From: Streptomyces mangrovisoli | GTDB taxonomy: Bacteria; Actinomycetota; Actinomycetes; Streptomycetales; Streptomycetaceae | Direction of reading: 5' to 3' | DNA length: 49,130 nucleotides | NCBI RefSeq assembly: GCF_000974985.2 | Contig: NZ_LAVA02000151.1 | Span: 1 to 49,130, forward strand | Shown: positions 40,565 through 48,409 of the stretch, one piece after another | Layout of the letters: each line of letters begins with the position of its first letter | How positions within the stretch are numbered: the first letter of the stretch is position 1 | Made by a program: the position numbers and the translations under genes | Notes under the pieces: model-generated | What the model was told of the DNA's origin: nothing | Databases searched by the model: none | What the model saw: the letters and a program-made list of their open reading frames with translations, nothing else

Positions 40565-41685
40565 GCGGCTGCCGTCAGGGAGTCGAGGGTCTCCGACATG
40601 ATCCGTGCCGGATCGGCGCCCGGGGTGCCGGGGTGGATCTCCCACTCGGCGAGCCGCAGCGAGTTCTCCAGCACCATCCGCACCCGGGGCAGGCGACGCG
40701 CCATGAACCCGGCCAGCGCCCTCGGCAGTTGCTCCCCGCCGGTGACCAGCTCGGCCAGCAGGACCGCGTCCTCCATGCACATCGCGGCGCCCTGCGCGAT
40801 CAGCGGCGGACAGGCGTGCGCCGCGTCGCCGACGACCAGCACCCGGCCCCGGTACCAGTCCCCGTCGACGAACAGCGCCTCGATCCAGCGGTGGTCGACG
40901 GCGGTGTCCGGCGCCAGCGCGTCGAGGACACGACCCCAGGTGCCGCCGTAGCCCGCGCCGCGCTCCCGCAGCACGGCCAGCGGCGCGCGCGGGCCGACTA
41001 GGGAGGCGTCGAGGTTCTCGTCCAGGAGGTAGGCGTAGCACTGGTCGGGGGAGATGGGGCTGTAGCCGGCTTTGAAGCGGGGGCCGCCGTAGTACACCTC
41101 GGCGCAGTCCATCTCCGGCGGGCGCGCGGCGACCACCCGGAAGATCGACATGCCGACCGGGCGCGGCCGTTGGGGCAGACCGATCAGGGCGCGGGTCGCC
41201 GAGTTGACGCCGTCGGCGCCCACCACGAGGTCGTAGCGGCCCGTGGAGCCGTCGGTGAACGTGACGTCCACATGGCCGGGCGCCTGGTCGAGGCGGCCCA
41301 CGCTCAGACCGAGCCGCACCGTCACGCCGTGCGCGCGCACCGCCTCGCACAGCGCGTCCTGCAGGTCCGAGCGCAGCGCGCCCGCCGTGGACGGCAGGTC
41401 CGGGCCGCCGGTGTGCGGGGTGGGCAGCTCGGTGATCAGGCCGCCGTCGGCCCGCCGCAGCCGCATCAGGTCGAACGGCACGGCCCGCTTCAGCACCCGG
41501 TCCAGGACGCCCACCGAGCGCAGCGCCTTGAGCGCGTTGCCCTGGAGGGTGATGCCGTGGCCCACACCGAACCACTGCGGCGAGATCTCGACGAGCTCCA
41601 CCTCGGCGCCCCGCTGGGCGAGCGCGAGACACAGCACGCTTCCGGTGATGCCGCCGCCGACGACGAGCACCTTGTGAACGGGCAT
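40561..41685 (-). CDS. FAD-dependent aromatic hydroxylase (class A flavin monooxygenase)
   Basis: 374 residues with all three signatures of the PHBH class: GGGITG at 10-15 (ADP binding), VGADGVNSATR at 155-165 (DG motif) and GDAAHACPP at 286-294 (GD motif). The likely reaction is NAD(P)H- and O2-dependent hydroxylation of a phenolic ring. AAGGAT precedes ATG 41685. It is first in a four-gene operon whose members all overlap by 4 bases, and the extradiol dioxygenase is divergent, so its product may be the catechol that enzyme opens. Confidence 0.9.
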   Translation of the reverse strand: MPVHKVLVVGGGITGSVLCLALAQRGAEVELVEISPQWFGVGHGITLQGNALKALRSVGVLDRVLKRAVPFDLMRLRRADGGLITELPTPHTGGPDLPSTAGALRSDLQDALCEAVRAHGVTVRLGLSVGRLDQAPGHVDVTFTDGSTGRYDLVVGADGVNSATRALIGLPQRPRPVGMSIFRVVAARPPEMDCAEVYYGGPRFKAGYSPISPDQCYAYLLDENLDASLVGPRAPLAVLRERGAGYGGTWGRVLDALAPDTAVDHRWIEALFVDGDWYRGRVLVVGDAAHACPPLIAQGAAMCMEDAVLLAELVTGGEQLPRALAGFMARRLPRVRMVLENSLRLAEWEIHPGTPGADPARIMSETLDSLTAAA

Positions 41686-41769
41686 GGGCGATCCTTGCGA
41701 ACGTAGCGGGGGACGGTGACCGGGATGCTCCGAGCCTGGTCGGCCGTCCCGCGCCCGGTCAACGGACCG

Positions 41770-41877
41770 AGGCATCGGCAAGGGGGACGTCATCCATCCC
41801 GCAGGGCGATGGACCCGCGGTTCAGGGCCGGGCCCGGACCGCCACCCGGCGCGGCCGGCGATGGCAGGCATCGGCAA
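41770..41877. promoter_or_regulatory. Divergent control region with repeated LysR-like sites
   Basis: Inside the 293-base space between the two catabolic arms, AGGCATCGGCAA occurs twice (41770-41781 and 41866-41877). The second copy is part of a 15-base dyad, CGATG-N5-CATCG (41859-41873), and a further ATC-N9-GAT dyad (T-N11-A type) lies at about 41797-41811. These are reasonable binding sites for the LysR regulator at 36143-37126. No strong sigma-70 boxes were seen. Confidence 0.45.
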
Positions 41878-41978
41878 CGGCCATTTCCGCCGATCCGCGC
41901 GCGTGCCTAGCGTCGGAGGGGAGTCCCCGCCGCACACGGAGATCGCAGGGGAACCTTCGCCGCACAAGGAGAGCCGCC

Positions 41979-42947
41979 GTGTCCGATCGACTGCCCAGCC
42001 ACACCGGCCCGTTCGCGCTCGGCACCTTCGAGGGCGCCGCGGGCGGCGCCTTCCCGGGCCTGGTGACCGGGGCGTGGGTGCGCGACCTGAGCGGCCTCGT
42101 GCCGAACGTGCGCGCCCTGCTCGACGACTGGGCGGGCTGGCTGCCCCGCCTGGACGGCCTCGCCCGGACGGCCGACGGCCCCTGGCACGACCTCGCCGCG
42201 CTGCGCGTCCACGCGCCGCTGGAGCCGGGCCAGATCCTCCAGAGCGGCGCCAACTACCGCAGGCACGTGGTCGACCTGGTCGCCGCCGAGCGGCAGAGCG
42301 TGCACGGCAGCACGCCCGAGGAGGCCCGCGCCGACGCCGAGCGCATGATGGACCAGCGCATCCGTGACGGCGTGCCGTACGTCTTCCTCGGCTCGCCCCG
42401 CGCCCTGTGCGGCCCCTACGACGACATCGTGCTGCCCGCGCTCGGCGAGCAGCACGACTGGGAGCTCGAACTCGCCGCCGTGATCGGCCGGCCGGGCCGG
42501 AACATCCCGGCCGAGGAGGCCATGACGTACATCGCGGGCTACACGATCTGCAACGACCTCACCACCCGCGACCGCCTCTACCGGCCCGACCTGTTGGCCA
42601 TCGGCACCGACTGGTTCACCGCCAAGAACGCCGACACCTTCCTGCCGACCGGCCCCTTCCTGGTCCCCGCCATGTTCGCCGGCGACCCGCACGACCTGCG
42701 GATCACCCTGCGGCACAACGGCGTGGTCCGGCAGGACGAGTCCACCAAGGACATGATCTTCGACATCCCCCGGCTCGTCGCGTACGTCTCCACGACCACC
42801 ACCCTGCGCCCCGGCGACCTGCTGCTGACCGGCTCGCCCGCGGGCAACGGCGCGCACTGGGGCGTCTTCCTGCGCCCCGGCGACGTCCTGGAGGCGGAGA
42901 TCACCGGCCTCGGCCACCAGCGCAACACCGTCAGGAGCGGACAGTGA
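41979..42947 (+). CDS. Fumarylacetoacetate-hydrolase-family protein
   Basis: 322 residues from GTG with AAGGAG properly spaced. The FAH fold is clear: ILQSGANYRRHVVD, FLGSPRALCGPYDDIVLP, metal ligands in DWELELAAVIG, IAGYTICNDLTTRDR, GTDWFTAKNADTFLPTGPF and LLTGSPAGNGAHW. Members hydrolyse C-C bonds of beta-diketones or act as hydratases, decarboxylases or isomerases in meta-cleavage routes. It overlaps the dioxygenase by 4 bases (GTGA) and presumably acts on that enzyme's ring-opened product. Confidence 0.9.
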   Translation: MSDRLPSHTGPFALGTFEGAAGGAFPGLVTGAWVRDLSGLVPNVRALLDDWAGWLPRLDGLARTADGPWHDLAALRVHAPLEPGQILQSGANYRRHVVDLVAAERQSVHGSTPEEARADAERMMDQRIRDGVPYVFLGSPRALCGPYDDIVLPALGEQHDWELELAAVIGRPGRNIPAEEAMTYIAGYTICNDLTTRDRLYRPDLLAIGTDWFTAKNADTFLPTGPFLVPAMFAGDPHDLRITLRHNGVVRQDESTKDMIFDIPRLVAYVSTTTTLRPGDLLLTGSPAGNGAHWGVFLRPGDVLEAEITGLGHQRNTVRSGQ

Positions 42948-43891
42948 CACCGGACACCCCCTTCCAGCCGATCACCCATCTGCGCCATGTCGACCTCGCC
43001 GTACCGGACTTCGCCCGTCAGCGCGCCTTCTACGGCATCACCTGGGGCCTGACCGAGGTCGCCGGCGAGCGCGGACTCGCCTTCCTCGCGGCCGAGGGCA
43101 GCCCCGAGCAGTACGTCGTGCGCATCCGCGAGGACGCCCGCAAGCGCATGGACCTGATCGCCTTCGGGGCCGCCTCCCCGCAGGCCGTCGACGAACTGGC
43201 CCTGCGCCTGGGCCGGTCGGGGGTGCGCCTGGTCCACGAACCGCGCGCCCTCGACACCCCCGGCGGCGGCCACGGACTGCGCTTCTTCGACCCGGACGGG
43301 CGGGTGGTGGAGGTGTCCGCGGACGTCGCCACCCGCGCCCACCGCCGCATCGAGGAGCGCGAGGCGGTACCGGTCCGGCTGTCGCACTGCGTCGTCAACT
43401 CGCCCGACCCGGCGCGGCTGCGCGACTTCTACGTCCGCCACCTCGGCTTCCGCCTCACCGACACCCTGTACTCCGCGCACCTGGGCGACCTCATGTACTT
43501 CCTGCGGTGCAGCCCGCTGCACCACTCCTTCGCCATCGCCCGCGGACCCCATGTCTCCCTGCACCACGCCTCGTTCGAGATGCGGGGCGTGGAGGAGTAC
43601 CTGCGCGGCACCGGCCGGGCGCTGCGGGCCGGGACCCGGCTGACCTGGGGGCCGGGACGGCACCTCGCCGGGGACAACACCTTCTCCTACTTCCACGACC
43701 CGCACGGCAACACCGTGGAGTACACCACCGAACTCGCCGTGCTCGAAGAGGACCTGTGGCACCCCGGCCGGCATGACGTGGACGACCCGCTGACCCAGGA
43801 CCAGTGGGGCACCGCCGACCCGATGAGCGAGTCGGTCGCCAAGGAGCAGTTCAACGACCCGGACGTGCTCTTCGAGGCGCCCCCGGTCTGA
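42944..43891 (+). CDS. Type I extradiol ring-cleavage dioxygenase
   Basis: 315 residues, two VOC domains. The C-terminal domain keeps the complete active site seen in BphC-type enzymes, nearly at the same numbering: metal ligands His148 (LSHCV), His208 (HHASF) and Glu259 (TVEY), and catalytic His194, His240 (GRHLAGDN) and Tyr249. The N-terminal domain lacks ligands, as usual. It should open a catechol next to the hydroxyls (meta-cleavage) with Fe(II) or Mn(II). It is cotranslated with the FAH-family hydrolase. The ring substrate cannot be read off. Confidence 0.9.
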   Translation: MTPDTPFQPITHLRHVDLAVPDFARQRAFYGITWGLTEVAGERGLAFLAAEGSPEQYVVRIREDARKRMDLIAFGAASPQAVDELALRLGRSGVRLVHEPRALDTPGGGHGLRFFDPDGRVVEVSADVATRAHRRIEEREAVPVRLSHCVVNSPDPARLRDFYVRHLGFRLTDTLYSAHLGDLMYFLRCSPLHHSFAIARGPHVSLHHASFEMRGVEEYLRGTGRALRAGTRLTWGPGRHLAGDNTFSYFHDPHGNTVEYTTELAVLEEDLWHPGRHDVDDPLTQDQWGTADPMSESVAKEQFNDPDVLFEAPPV

Positions 43892-43908
43892 GCGGACCGC
43901 GGCACGGC

Positions 43909-43937
43909 GAGGCGGACGGCCCCGGGCCGCCCGCCTC
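43909..43937. terminator. Terminator after the dioxygenase gene
   Basis: A 13-base stem with one A-C mismatch and a CCG loop starts 18 bases after the stop. The remaining 250 bases up to 44187 show no gene; only a GGGAAGG ribosome site for the next ORF stands out. Confidence 0.8.
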
Positions 43938-44187
43938 GAAGCGCTGTACCGAAACGGCGGTGATCGACGCCTGTGGCGACACTGTGTGACCGGCATGCAG
44001 TGGGCCCCGCGATCCGAGGCATCGGGCCTCGATATGCGTGTGCCGCCCGGCTATTGCCGTGATTTCAGGGCTGGTTCACTCCGTGCTGCGCACCTCGGGT
44101 GCCTTCGTCCGAGCCGGTGCGGCCCTGTGCCGCACGCCTTGGCGGTCACTGTGCGCGACGTCAACTCCGCATCTGGGAAGGCAAGTC

Positions 44188-46089
44188 ATGACGCTGATCA
44201 CCCGACGTTCGATCCTCATCGCCGGTTCCGCGGCGGCCGGGGCGCTCCTGGTCCCGGTCGGCTCCGCCTCCGCCGCCCCGGCATCGCCGGGCGGCAGACT
44301 CACGGTCGGCTCCGGCGAGACGTACACCCCGGCGATGACCACCCGGCTCTCCGCGCTGACCGTCGCCGAGGGCGGTGTGATCGCCGCGCCCGACGGCCAC
44401 AGCGTCACGCTGACCGTCGACGGGACCGAGACCGGCCAGCTGCTGACCGGCACCGGCGCCACCGCCACCCTGATCAGGCCCGGCACCTACCGCGGCGACG
44501 TCGTCCTCACCGTCGCCCTGGCGAACGACGTCACCTACCAGACGCTCACGTTCCCCTTCCGGCAGGCGCTGTACGTCGCGGCCGGCGGGGTCGACCGCGA
44601 CCGCTCGGTGCTCGCCGCGGTCCGCGGCGGACGGCTCACCGACTCCGCGGCCCGCGCCGTCGCGATCACCTCCACGGGCGAGTGCTTCGACGGCGTCTAC
44701 GTCCGCGGCGCGGCCTACACCCTCGACCGGCCCGTCATCTCCCTGACCGGCAACGGCCGCAGCGACTTCGCCGGTTACGGCGCCGCGGTGGTCGGTGCGG
44801 GCTCCTCGACCACGCTGGTCGTGGACGGGGCCCGGATCGGCAACCAGGGCGTCGTCCGCACCGGGGTCGTGGCCGACGCCGGCGCCAACGTCGTCGTCAA
44901 GAACTCCACGATCCGCTGCCGCAACGGCGTGCTGCCCGCCGACTACCGGGCCACCGTGGAGACGCCGTACATGGAGTCCGTGCCGTGGATGCTCGGCCTC
45001 GACGGCAACGTCCGCGCCACCAACCTCATCGGCGCCGGCAGCCGCGCCACCTACCTCGGCTCCACCGTCTTCTCCGAGACCTGGGGCGCCCTGTCGGTGG
45101 AGGGCGGCAGCGGGCTCCGGCTGACCGCGATCGACAGCCACTTCGGGAACACGGGCGCCTACGGGTACGGCACCTACGCCATCGGGGACGCCACCGTCCG
45201 CGTCCTCGGCTCCCGGGTCGACGTCGGCAGCTACGCCACGATCATCGCGGGCCCGGCGGCCGTGGTGCACTACGGCGACAGCACCCGTTCCGCCGTGGCC
45301 GCCCTCGACACCGAACTCGAACTGGGCCTGACCGAGGCCGAACTGGCGCGCATTCCGGTGCGGCGCACCGAGGTGAACTCCGGGCACTTCGGCTTCATGT
45401 TCTTCGGCGCGGGCACCCTCACCCTGGACGGCGGCACCGTCGTCACCTCCGAGCGGGCCACGTTCCTCAACAAGGGCCAGCAGACCGCGATCACGGTCGA
45501 CGGCTCGCGGGGCGCCCGGCTCCACCCGAAGGACGGCGTCATCCTCCAGATGATCGAACTGGACGACCCGGGCCCGGTCAACGTCGACGGCAAGATGATG
45601 AACACCGGCGTCTACACCGAGCCGACCGGCGACCCGGCCAAGGACACCACGTTCGACGTCACGGCCGTCCACACCGGCGACGGGGCCGCCACCTTCAGCT
45701 CGATCGCGCTGCGCGGCGACTTCTACAACGGGATGCGCAAGGGCAAGAACATGGTCCTCACCTTCGAGGACGCGACGATCGAGGGCGTCGTCTCCGCGAC
45801 GGTGGCGAGGCACCGGGTGTCCCGCATCGACGCCGCCACCTTCTACGAACTCGGCATCGTCACCAACACCGCGGGCCCCGCCGTCAACAACGGTGTCGTG
45901 GTGCGGCTGAACGCCGGTTCGGCGTGGACCGTCACCGGGACGTCGTACCTCACCGCCCTGACCCTCGCCGAGGACGCGGCGCTGCGGGCGCCGCGCGGCA
46001 AGGCGCTGACGCTGACCGTCGACGGCATCGTCACGAAGCCGGTGCCGGGCATGACGTACACGGGCGCGCTCACCCTGACGGTGGCCTGA
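44188..46089 (+). CDS. Tat-exported beta-helix-like protein with paired terminal modules
   Basis: 633 residues. The signal TRRSILIAGSAAAGALL with twin Arg and cleavage near SASA-AP marks Tat export. The central part (about 130-560) is a run of short Gly/Val/Thr/Asn-rich strands (LVVDGARIGNQG, VVVKNSTIRCRNG, LRLTAIDSHFGN, LTLDGGTVVTS) like a right-handed beta-helix or autotransporter passenger. The first 65 mature residues and the last 55 share a module (LSALTVAEG, then TLTVDG and VVLTV, against LTALTLAED, TLTVDG and LTLTV). There are no catalytic motifs I can name. GGGAAGG precedes ATG 44188. Confidence 0.7.
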   Translation: MTLITRRSILIAGSAAAGALLVPVGSASAAPASPGGRLTVGSGETYTPAMTTRLSALTVAEGGVIAAPDGHSVTLTVDGTETGQLLTGTGATATLIRPGTYRGDVVLTVALANDVTYQTLTFPFRQALYVAAGGVDRDRSVLAAVRGGRLTDSAARAVAITSTGECFDGVYVRGAAYTLDRPVISLTGNGRSDFAGYGAAVVGAGSSTTLVVDGARIGNQGVVRTGVVADAGANVVVKNSTIRCRNGVLPADYRATVETPYMESVPWMLGLDGNVRATNLIGAGSRATYLGSTVFSETWGALSVEGGSGLRLTAIDSHFGNTGAYGYGTYAIGDATVRVLGSRVDVGSYATIIAGPAAVVHYGDSTRSAVAALDTELELGLTEAELARIPVRRTEVNSGHFGFMFFGAGTLTLDGGTVVTSERATFLNKGQQTAITVDGSRGARLHPKDGVILQMIELDDPGPVNVDGKMMNTGVYTEPTGDPAKDTTFDVTAVHTGDGAATFSSIALRGDFYNGMRKGKNMVLTFEDATIEGVVSATVARHRVSRIDAATFYELGIVTNTAGPAVNNGVVVRLNAGSAWTVTGTSYLTALTLAEDAALRAPRGKALTLTVDGIVTKPVPGMTYTGALTLTVA

Positions 46090-46149
46090 CCGCGGACCGC
46101 GGATCGCGCGGGGGTGGTCGGCGGCCGGGTGACGGGGGGTGCGGGTCGG

Positions 46150-46548
46150 TCAGACGGACCGGGCCCGCGCCTCCTCGGCGATCCGCTCGAACCGCGCGCC
46201 CATCGCCTCCGCGAGCGCCTGCGCGCCGGACATCGGGCGCACCATCACCGTCAGCCGGTCGATCAGCCCGTCCTCGTTCAGGTGGATGAAGTCGCAGCCC
46301 TCCAGGGCCCGGTCGCCCACCCGGGCGGTGAAGACGAGGGCGTGGTCGCGGCCGTCGCCGCCGCCGAGTTCGCGGTCGTAGCGGAAGTCCTCGAAGACCT
46401 GGGCGACGTTGCGCAGGATCGCCGCGGTGATCGCCTTGCCCGGGTAGGGCTTGAACACGACCGGGCTGCTGAAGACGACGTCCTCGGCGAGCAGGGCCTC
46501 GACGGCGTCCAGGTCGTTCGCCTCGACGGCCTCGCGGAACGCGCGCAT
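46150..46548 (-). CDS. NTF2-like (SnoaL-type) protein
   Basis: 132 residues with the cone-shaped NTF2 fold: MRAFREAVEANDLDAVEALLAEDVVFSSPVVFKPYPGK, then ALVFTARVGDRALEGCDFIHLNEDGLIDRLTVMVRP. The FIHLNEDGLIDRLTVMVRP ending is that of a common nuclear-transport-factor-2-like group without a known reaction; relatives include isomerases, cyclases and binding proteins. AGGTGAT precedes the ATG, and an AT-rich dyad lies just upstream. It is downstream of a MarR gene on the same strand. Confidence 0.82.
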   Translation of the reverse strand: MRAFREAVEANDLDAVEALLAEDVVFSSPVVFKPYPGKAITAAILRNVAQVFEDFRYDRELGGGDGRDHALVFTARVGDRALEGCDFIHLNEDGLIDRLTVMVRPMSGAQALAEAMGARFERIAEEARARSV

Positions 46549-46561
46549 CGGATCACCTCAT

Positions 46562-46577
46562 AGTCAATTAGTTGAGT
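46562..46577. promoter_or_regulatory. 16-base dyad upstream of the NTF2-like gene
   Basis: AGTCAATTAGTTGAGT has AGTCAA and TTGAGT arms around TTAG, matching at 5 of 6 positions, directly before the NTF2-like gene's ribosome site. The AT-rich sequence contrasts with its surroundings, and it may be an operator for the MarR gene product next door. Confidence 0.5.
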
Positions 46578-46645
46578 AATCAGAGATGACAGTAGTGAGC
46601 GACCGGGGGTGTGTCCACACCTCCGGTCGTGCCGTGCGGCCCGGC

Positions 46646-47149
46646 CTAGCCCTGCCCGTCGGTCCGTTCCTCGGTGCGGACGCGCTCCGACTCCTCCGTG
46701 AACAGCACCCGGGCGCGGACGAAGAAGTCGGTCAGCACGTGGAGCTCGGCCGGTCCGTAGGTGCCGAACAGGGCGGTGAGGCGCTCGTAGAAGGGGCCGT
46801 AGACCTCCAGCAGGCGCGTCTGCGCCCGGGCGTCCAGGACGACGTACACCCGTCGGCGGTCGTGCGGATCGGGCTCCCGCCGGATGTAGCCCGCCTTCTC
46901 CAGGCGGTTGAGGACGCCGGTGACGGCGCCGGTGGTCAGGCGGGCGCGCTCGGCGAGGTCTCCGGCGACGAGGGGGTCGCCCGCCAGGGACGCCTCCGTG
47001 AGGAACCCGAGGCAGGTGAGGTCGGTGACGTTCAGCCCCAGCTGCCGGGCCACGTCCTGCTGCCCGAACTGCGCGCTCGCGATCAGCCGGTCCATGGCGG
47101 ACAGCGCCTCGGCCGCGGTGGCGGGCCGGTCCGCCTTGCCGTGCTCCAC
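46646..47149 (-). CDS. MarR-family transcriptional regulator
   Basis: 167 residues from GTG with AAGGGGAT upstream. The wHTH is clear: LVAGDLAERARLTTGAVTGVLNRLEKAGYIRRE (about 60-92) and the wing DPHDRRRVYVVL. Two dyads in its upstream region (47158-47193) suggest autoregulation and control of the divergent HGxxPAAW gene. Unlike the first MarR protein at 5000-5398 it has a longer C-terminal dimer region ending in acidic TEESERVRTEERTD. Confidence 0.87.
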   Translation of the reverse strand: MEHGKADRPATAAEALSAMDRLIASAQFGQQDVARQLGLNVTDLTCLGFLTEASLAGDPLVAGDLAERARLTTGAVTGVLNRLEKAGYIRREPDPHDRRRVYVVLDARAQTRLLEVYGPFYERLTALFGTYGPAELHVLTDFFVRARVLFTEESERVRTEERTDGQG

Positions 47150-47157
47150 GACATCCC

Positions 47158-47193
47158 CTTAGTCTCTAAGTATCTTAGCTCGCGAGTTAAGAT
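47158..47193. promoter_or_regulatory. Two adjacent dyads in the MarR/HGxxPAAW divergent region
   Basis: CTTAG-TCT-CTAAG (47158-47170) touches a 22-base dyad at 47172-47193 with ATCTTAG and TTAAGAT arms around CTCGCGAG, only one position pair unmatched. They lie 9 bases upstream of the MarR GTG. The long dyad is a likely MarR dimer site covering the leader of its own gene. Confidence 0.7.
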
Positions 47194-47244
47194 GATTTCG
47201 GTGCCGAGCCCACGACGAGGCGCACCCCGACCGAGGAGAAGTCC

Positions 47245-47613
47245 ATGCATGGAGACGACCCGTACGACCTGGGGCACACGGTCGCCGGATGGACGGGAAC
47301 GGTCATCGCTTCGGCGGGATGCGCCCTGTGCGGCCTCGCGGTGATCACCGCGTCGGGCCTGCTCGTCGCCGCGGGCATGGCGGCAATCCTACTGGCGGCG
47401 CTCGTCACCTGGGCGCTCCACCTGGCCGGATGGGGCAAGGCGTCGGGGCCGCGGCCGCCCGGGGAGTGGGGCCTGCGGGTCAGGGACGGCGCCGCGGCAC
47501 ACGGCCATCGGGACTGCCTCGGCTGCCGGCTCGCGGGACGGCGACGGTCGGCGCGGACCACCGCCGAGGACGCGGACGTGATGCCGGCCCCCGGCGCCCC
47601 GGCCCGGGGGTAA
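47245..47613 (+). CDS. HGxxPAAW-family small membrane protein
   Basis: 122 residues. It starts MHGDDPYDLGHTVAGWTGT, the N-terminal pattern of the actinobacterial HGxxPAAW family, followed by two membrane helices (about 17-38 and 40-62). The rest is a cytoplasmic tail with an HRDCLGC Cys pair, and is longer than the average member. GAGGAGAA lies 5 bases before the ATG. Role unknown; it is divergent from the MarR gene and may be under its control. Confidence 0.7.
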   Translation: MHGDDPYDLGHTVAGWTGTVIASAGCALCGLAVITASGLLVAAGMAAILLAALVTWALHLAGWGKASGPRPPGEWGLRVRDGAAAHGHRDCLGCRLAGRRRSARTTAEDADVMPAPGAPARG

Positions 47614-47623
47614 GCTCGGCGGG

Positions 47624-48409
47624 ATGTTCAGCCCCGAAGGCCCGAGCCTGCGTGAACTAGCCGTCCAGGCGCTGTCGTCCGTCGAGCACGGCTACGACCT
47701 GCTCGCCCCGAAGTTCGACCACACCCCCTTCCGTACGCCCGATCCGCTGCTCGACGCCGTGGCGACCGCCCTGCGCCGGATCGGGCCCTTCGATGACGGA
47801 CTCGACCTGTGCTGCGGCACGGGCGCCGGCCTCGACGTGCTCTCCAGGGTCTGCCGCACCAGCGTGACCGGCCTCGACTTCAGCGCCGGAATGCTCGACG
47901 TGGCCCGGCGGCGGGCCGGGGCCGACGGGCCACCCGTCTCCCTCGTACGGGCCGACGCCCGCGCCCTGCCGTTCGGCGCCGCCTTCGACCTCGTGGTGAG
48001 CTTCGGGGCGCTCGGGCACTTCCTGCCGCGCGAACTGCCCGTGCTCTTCGCCCAGGCGCACTCCGTGCTGCGCCCCGGCGGCAGCTTCGCGTTCCCCGTT
48101 CTCGCGCCGCCCCGGCCGTCGACGCCCGCCTACTGGACCCTGCTCGGCTTCGACGCGGTGATGCGGGTGCGCAACGCCGTGTGGCGGCCGCCCTTCGTGA
48201 TGTACTACCGCGCCTTCCGCCTCGGCGACGTGCAACGGGAGCTCGACCGTGCCGGGTTCGAGACGCGGACGCAGGCGCTGGAGGAGTTCGGGCGGCGCGA
48301 CGACGGCAGCCCGCGGGTACGGCTGGTGGTCGCCCGCCGCGTCCCGGACCCCCGCCCGCTGTCGCCGGGACCCGGTGCTCAGCCCGCCGACGGCAGCGTG
48401 AACTCGTAG
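47624..48409 (+). CDS. SAM-dependent methyltransferase
   Basis: 261 residues, class I fold: motif I LDLCCGTGAGLDVLSR (about 60-75), VTGLDFSAGML for motif II, DARALPF for motif III and FDLVVSFGALGHF for motif IV, then LRPGGSFAFPVL. Before motif I there is a helical cap (VEHGYDLLAPKFDHTPFRTPD) like that of ubiquinone/UbiE-type and small-molecule methyltransferases. It starts 10 bases after the HGxxPAAW gene, so cotranscription is likely. The 3' end overlaps the convergent GntR gene by 31 bases. Confidence 0.85.
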   Translation: MFSPEGPSLRELAVQALSSVEHGYDLLAPKFDHTPFRTPDPLLDAVATALRRIGPFDDGLDLCCGTGAGLDVLSRVCRTSVTGLDFSAGMLDVARRRAGADGPPVSLVRADARALPFGAAFDLVVSFGALGHFLPRELPVLFAQAHSVLRPGGSFAFPVLAPPRPSTPAYWTLLGFDAVMRVRNAVWRPPFVMYYRAFRLGDVQRELDRAGFETRTQALEEFGRRDDGSPRVRLVVARRVPDPRPLSPGPGAQPADGSVNS

